A stretch of DNA of 64,000 nt from JBGNFV01 sp049645705 (GTDB lineage: Bacteria; Bacteroidota; Bacteroidia; Cytophagales; Cyclobacteriaceae): positions 1 through 64,000 of the forward strand of contig JBARUK010000068.1 in assembly GCA_049645705.1 (NCBI GenBank), in the 5' to 3' direction. The position numbers were made by a program, and so were the translations under genes. The notes beneath the pieces are model-generated. The model did no database searches. It saw only the letters and a program-made list of their open reading frames with translations, and was not told the origin of the DNA. Positions 62,038-64,000 of this stretch are shown one piece after another (the stretch's first letter is position 1; each line of letters begins with the position of its first letter).

Positions 62038-62184
62038 TTAGTGGTGACGGCAGGCACACTGAGTAGCAACCAGGAAAGAGACACAAAATGCCGACCCTCC
62101 TTTTACTATCACTTTGTCTTCTGCTTTAACGCCTGTAACGAAGCTTTCAACTTTCAGCTTTTCGATGTTTAGTTTCTTTTTCAT
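62038..62184 (-). CDS. Lanthipeptide-type RiPP precursor, copy C (48 residues)
   Basis: A 48-residue peptide: leader MKKKLNIEKLKVESFVTGVK closely follows the pinensin-like pattern (KKLNxxxLxVxSFVT), then AEDKVIVKGG (double-Gly site) and core SAFCVSFLVATQCACRHH with three Cys, two Ser and one Thr. It stands alone on the minus strand between sbcC and the redoxin gene, with a candidate promoter about 70 bp upstream. The core is unrelated in sequence to copies A and B. Modification enzymes are not in the window. Confidence 0.7.
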   Translation of the reverse strand: MKKKLNIEKLKVESFVTGVKAEDKVIVKGGSAFCVSFLVATQCACRHH

Positions 62185-62253
62185 AAGAATTATAATAGAA
62201 ATGTATCCCTACTCTATTGTATTAGGCTTTTCGGGAATCGCCTTAGTTCAATT

Positions 62254-62261
62254 CAAATATA
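62254..62261 (-). promoter_or_regulatory. Possible -7 element of RiPP precursor C
   Basis: TATATTTG on the minus strand matches the Bacteroidota TAnnTTTG box, about 70 bp upstream of the ATG. No clear TTTG at -33. Confidence 0.4.
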
Positions 62262-62387
62262 CGAAGAAAAAGTAAATGATTTAACGCGTAAGCCTGTTAA
62301 CTAAAAAGTAGATGATCTTCCAGCAGATCGGGGGGCGTAATTGAAATTCTCCTCAATTGGCCTTATTTTTGAGAGAGTCCTTGTATA

Positions 62388-62909
62388 ATGATGACCTATC
62401 TGACCCGTATTTGCCTTATCCTGTTTTGTGGCACTATGCTCACAGCAGCCAGACCGGCCCAGGAGCCGAAAGGGGAGGTCTATGTCTTTCTCTTTTCAGA
62501 ATGTCCTATCAGTCAGAAATACATTCCTGTCATCAATGAGCTAAATGAAAAGTATCCTGACATAGCATTTACCGGCATATTTACCGGATGGGACAAGCCG
62601 AAGGACGTTGAAGCCTTTAAGCAAAAGTACGGGGTCAGGTTCGGGACTATACTAGACAAGGGAAATAAGATGGTGGAAATGCTGGACGCAACCACTACCC
62701 CGGAGGTGTTCCTTTTTGATAATGACATGGCTACCCTGTACCGTGGCCAGATAGATAACTGGTACTATGCCCTGGGCAAGTACCGTAGCCATACGACCCG
62801 CCACTACCTGGACGAAGCTATTGATGCTTACCTGAAGGGTGAGATCATACAGACGGTCCGTACCAAGCCGGTAGGATGCCTAATCGAAAGAAACAGCGTA
62901 TGCGAATAA
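62388..62909 (+). CDS. Exported redoxin/thioredoxin-fold protein
   Basis: A 173-residue protein with an N-terminal signal (TRICLILFCGTMLTAARPAQ) and an AhpC/TSA-like fold: VYVFLFSECPISQKYIPVIN (single Cys in ECPIS), FKQKYGVRFGTILDKGNKMV, TTPEVFLFDNDMATLYRGQI (cis-Pro). A further Cys lies near the C-terminus (TKPVGCLIER). It overlaps the next gene. Together they resemble redox/cytochrome clusters of Bacteroidota; its electron partner is unknown. Confidence 0.85.
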   Translation: MMTYLTRICLILFCGTMLTAARPAQEPKGEVYVFLFSECPISQKYIPVINELNEKYPDIAFTGIFTGWDKPKDVEAFKQKYGVRFGTILDKGNKMVEMLDATTTPEVFLFDNDMATLYRGQIDNWYYALGKYRSHTTRHYLDEAIDAYLKGEIIQTVRTKPVGCLIERNSVCE

Positions 62910-64000
62910 CATCCGGCGGCATACTGGTATGCCTATTTCTACTGTGTAGCCTTACGGGTTCCTTTGCCCAGGATGAGGTACTTACATACCATAAGGACAT
63001 TGAGCCCATCATCGTAAAGAACTGTGTGCCGTGCCACAGGCAGGGACAGGCCGCGCCATTTACCCTTACCAGCTTTCAGGATGTGTATAAGCGTGCTGAC
63101 TTTATCAAGCATGCAGTAGAGACCCGGTACATGCCGCCCTGGTTTGCCGACCCGGAATTCCGCTCATTTAAGAACGAGCGCATCCTCAGCGATGAAGATA
63201 TCAACACTATAAGCCGCTGGGTAGCCAGCGGTAAAAAGCGTGGCAAACCGGTAGAGCATCCGGCACTCGAAACCCTGGCCGAAAGCTATCCGGATCCGGA
63301 CCTGGTGGTTCCTATGAACCAGACTTTTACTATTCCCGGAGATAATGCGGAGCACTTCCGCATATTCGTAATGCCTACCAACCTGTCTGAAGAAGTGTAT
63401 GTAAAGGGCATTGACTACATACCGGGCAACCGCCGCTATACTCACCACTCCCGCATGATGATCGACACCACCAACTCTATACGTGAGGATGACGGTATTG
63501 AGATAGGTGAGCAAAGTGTCTTTGAAAGTTCTGACGTACGCCTGTACGACTACTTTTACCATGGCTGGGTACCGGGCAACTTTCCGGTGATGTACCCGGA
63601 CGGCATAGCCAAAAGACTCCCGGACTCCAGTGACCTGGTTATGAATGTGCATTACTCCCCTACGCCGGTAGAGGAAACGGATAATGCACGGGTGGCTTTC
63701 TACCTGACCACCGAAAAGCCTGACCGGCTGGCTAAGACATTCATCTTAAAAGAAGATAATATCTCTAATGGCCCCCTTACTATTGCTGCCGGAGAGAAAA
63801 AGACCTTCTACCTGCGCTCACCTACGCTAAAGCAGGACATCAGCCTGATGAGTCTGCTGCCCCACATGCACCTGCTGGGTAAGACGTTCCGTGCCTTTGC
63901 GATAACGCCTGATTCGGAAGTTATTCCTCTCTTGAAAATCGATGACTGGGACTTCAACTGGCAAATGACCTACCAGTTTCACAAGATGCTCCGCATACCT
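62900..64000 (+). CDS. Cytochrome c / copper monooxygenase-like protein, 3' end outside window
   Basis: The frame is open to the window end (367 residues seen). Signal peptide (MRITSGGILVCLFLLCSLTG, SFAQ), a c-type haem motif NCVPCHRQGQAAPFTL (about 45-60), and a region with PHM/DBH copper type II monooxygenase-like motifs: RRYTHHSRMMID, VMNVHYSPTPVE and LLPHMHLLGKTF with metal-binding His. ATG 62900 is chosen because it begins the signal peptide; an in-frame ATG at 62876 is possible. It overlaps the redoxin stop by about 10 bp. Likely a periplasmic oxidase; the substrate is unknown. Confidence 0.85.
   Translation, partial: MRITSGGILVCLFLLCSLTGSFAQDEVLTYHKDIEPIIVKNCVPCHRQGQAAPFTLTSFQDVYKRADFIKHAVETRYMPPWFADPEFRSFKNERILSDEDINTISRWVASGKKRGKPVEHPALETLAESYPDPDLVVPMNQTFTIPGDNAEHFRIFVMPTNLSEEVYVKGIDYIPGNRRYTHHSRMMIDTTNSIREDDGIEIGEQSVFESSDVRLYDYFYHGWVPGNFPVMYPDGIAKRLPDSSDLVMNVHYSPTPVEETDNARVAFYLTTEKPDRLAKTFILKEDNISNGPLTIAAGEKKTFYLRSPTLKQDISLMSLLPHMHLLGKTFRAFAITPDSEVIPLLKIDDWDFNWQMTYQFHKMLRIP

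Overview
This window looks like the chromosome of a Bacteroidota bacterium, most likely from the Cytophagales or a related marine or soil lineage. The evidence is a fused murF-alr gene, a fused secD-secF gene, type IX secretion signals (a gliding-type C-terminal domain and a type A sorting domain), lipoproteins with an early Cys, and a textbook Bacteroidota promoter (TTTG-N20-TAAATTTG) before feoA. No species can be named from the sequence alone.

Layout. 0-1.4 kb: the end of an integrated element, a large serine recombinase running antisense through a tRNA-Val gene. 1.4-3.8 kb: a TetR regulator, a small membrane protein and a K+ channel. 3.8-5.27 kb: no protein gene, but four tandem copies of a roughly 390-bp unit. 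Each has two palindromic upstream sites, a near-consensus sigma-54 promoter, a structured RNA of about 190 nt and an intrinsic terminator. A diverged fifth copy lies at 24.1-24.47 kb. This is the most striking feature of the window. 5.3-7.95 kb: feoA, an atypical feoB and a DUF554 gene. 8-21 kb: cell-wall (murF-alr), his and lys synthesis genes, two sensor kinases, and an exonuclease/GIY-YIG fusion. 21-31.7 kb: a UPF0182 membrane protein, a large type IX-secreted protein, and several secreted or lipoprotein genes, of which two are broken. 32-46.9 kb: mostly housekeeping genes (methyltransferase, secDF, ktrA, udk, rdgB, two FKBP isomerases, nrnA-like, ndk, a YbhN-like protein, scpA, dxs, hydrolase). 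47-50.3 kb: a subtilisin-like protease and a duplicated Cys-rich lipoprotein pair, one copy with an internal stop. 50.4-56.9 kb: an AT-richer accessory island with a DUF6615-like protein, an EEP-family nuclease with a small partner, an HNH endonuclease and a beta-helix membrane protein. 56.9-62.2 kb: sbcDC flanked by three very small lanthipeptide-type (RiPP) precursor genes. 62.4-64 kb: a redoxin and a cytochrome/copper-monooxygenase-like protein that leaves the window.

How it fits together. The five RNA loci share the same spacing of activator sites and promoter, so one sigma-54 activator probably switches them on together, like the Qrr RNAs of Vibrio; their targets are unknown. The RiPP precursors have no modification enzymes in the window, so processing would have to come from elsewhere in the genome. 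Three surface or lipoprotein genes are interrupted (two in-frame TGA codons and one frameshift), which suggests ongoing decay or sequencing errors among secreted proteins.
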